Below, piece after piece: positions 4,943-5,149 of a DNA stretch of 5,149 nucleotides. The stretch is from Deltaproteobacteria bacterium (GTDB lineage Bacteria > Desulfobacterota > Binatia > UBA9968). The stretch covers positions 1 to 5,149 of the forward strand of contig JAJONK010000303.1 of the NCBI GenBank assembly GCA_021323355.1, in the 5' to 3' direction. Made by a program: the position numbers and the translations under genes. Position 1 is the first letter of the stretch; each line of letters begins with the position of its first letter. A model generated the notes under the pieces. The model did not search any database. It had not been told where the DNA came from and was given only the letters and a program-made list of their open reading frames with translations.

Positions 4943-5149
4943 GTGGCGAACGACAAACCAAAGAACGTGGTTCTCGGGGTCAGCGGCGGAATCGCGTGCT
5001 ACAAGGCGGTCGAGTTGGTCCGCTTGTTGGTGAAAGAACAGTATACCGTCCAGGTGATCATGACTCGTGGCGCGATGCAGTTCGTTACGCCTTTGACGTT
5101 TCAGACGCTTTCTGCCCGGCCGGTTGCTACCGATACTTTCAATCTGACG
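4943..5149 (+). CDS. coaBC: CoaBC (Dfp), phosphopantothenoylcysteine decarboxylase/synthetase, N-terminal part
   Basis: CoaBC joins cysteine to 4'-phosphopantothenate and then decarboxylates the product to 4'-phosphopantetheine, two consecutive steps of coenzyme A synthesis in the cytoplasm. The visible 69 residues are the start of the N-terminal FMN-binding CoaC domain: NVVLGVSGGIACYKAVELVR (8-27), where GVSGGIA is the flavoprotein phosphate-binding loop, and TRGAMQFVTPLTFQTLS (41-57), where the PLTF segment is typical. The gene runs off the window, so presence of the C-terminal CoaB domain is assumed, not seen; a stand-alone flavin decarboxylase such as UbiX-like or CoaC-only cannot be fully excluded, though the PLTFQTLS motif favours CoaBC. 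The GTG at 4943 is chosen because it precedes the first strand by eight residues and a TGA lies in frame at 4919-4921. No Shine-Dalgarno is evident. Confidence 0.88.
   Translation, partial: MANDKPKNVVLGVSGGIACYKAVELVRLLVKEQYTVQVIMTRGAMQFVTPLTFQTLSARPVATDTFNLT

Noticed and set aside
4733..4956. Short frames on both strands in the mlaA-coaBC gap (about 62 and 65 codons)
   Set aside because: They overlap each other, have no ribosome binding site or recognisable domains, and the minus one overlaps the coaBC start.
1..5149. CRISPR arrays, tRNA or rRNA genes, insertion sequences, attachment sites, or a defence or secondary-metabolism cluster
   Set aside because: No spaced direct repeats, cloverleaf-like sequence, transposase or integrase coding, or multi-gene accessory cluster is visible on either strand.

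Overview
The window looks like ordinary chromosomal sequence from a Gram-negative bacterium with moderately high GC. The strongest clue is an MlaA/VacJ outer-membrane lipid-transport protein. The gene mix (TrmI-type tRNA methyltransferase, stand-alone mannose-1-phosphate guanylyltransferase, S4-containing RluA-type pseudouridine synthase, MlaA, CoaBC) would suit a deltaproteobacterium-like or related uncultured lineage. That placement is inference from general protein character, not from a marker gene. No mobile element, CRISPR array, tRNA or rRNA is visible.

Layout. 2-217 (+) is the C-terminal end of a glyoxalase/VOC-fold protein cut by the window edge. 260-1003 (-) is a tRNA (adenine-N1-)-methyltransferase gene (trmI) readable only by changing frame twice. 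Residues appear to be missing at both frame changes, so it is either a pseudogene or badly assembled. 1014-2144 (-) is manC, about 10 bp upstream of trmI and probably co-transcribed with it. A 46-bp divergent spacer with overlapping -10-like hexamers separates manC from an RluA-family pseudouridine synthase at 2191-3156 (+). That gene converges on a small unrecognised protein with an acidic segment and a putative zinc ribbon at 3153-3512 (-); the two stop codons share one CTAG.

After a 271-bp gap comes mlaA, 3784-4632 (-), with a hairpin just past its stop. Its signal peptide lacks the lipobox cysteine expected for the family. A spacer of about 310 bp follows. It holds three successive stem-loops on the + strand, the last followed by a T-tract, immediately before the start of coaBC (4943 to the window end, +).

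How the genes relate. These are mostly unlinked housekeeping functions: tRNA m1A58 modification, GDP-mannose supply for glycans, RNA pseudouridylation, outer-membrane lipid asymmetry and coenzyme A synthesis. I see no dedicated multi-gene system. The points that most deserve a second look are the broken trmI, the non-lipobox MlaA, the zinc-ribbon protein and the structured leader before coaBC.
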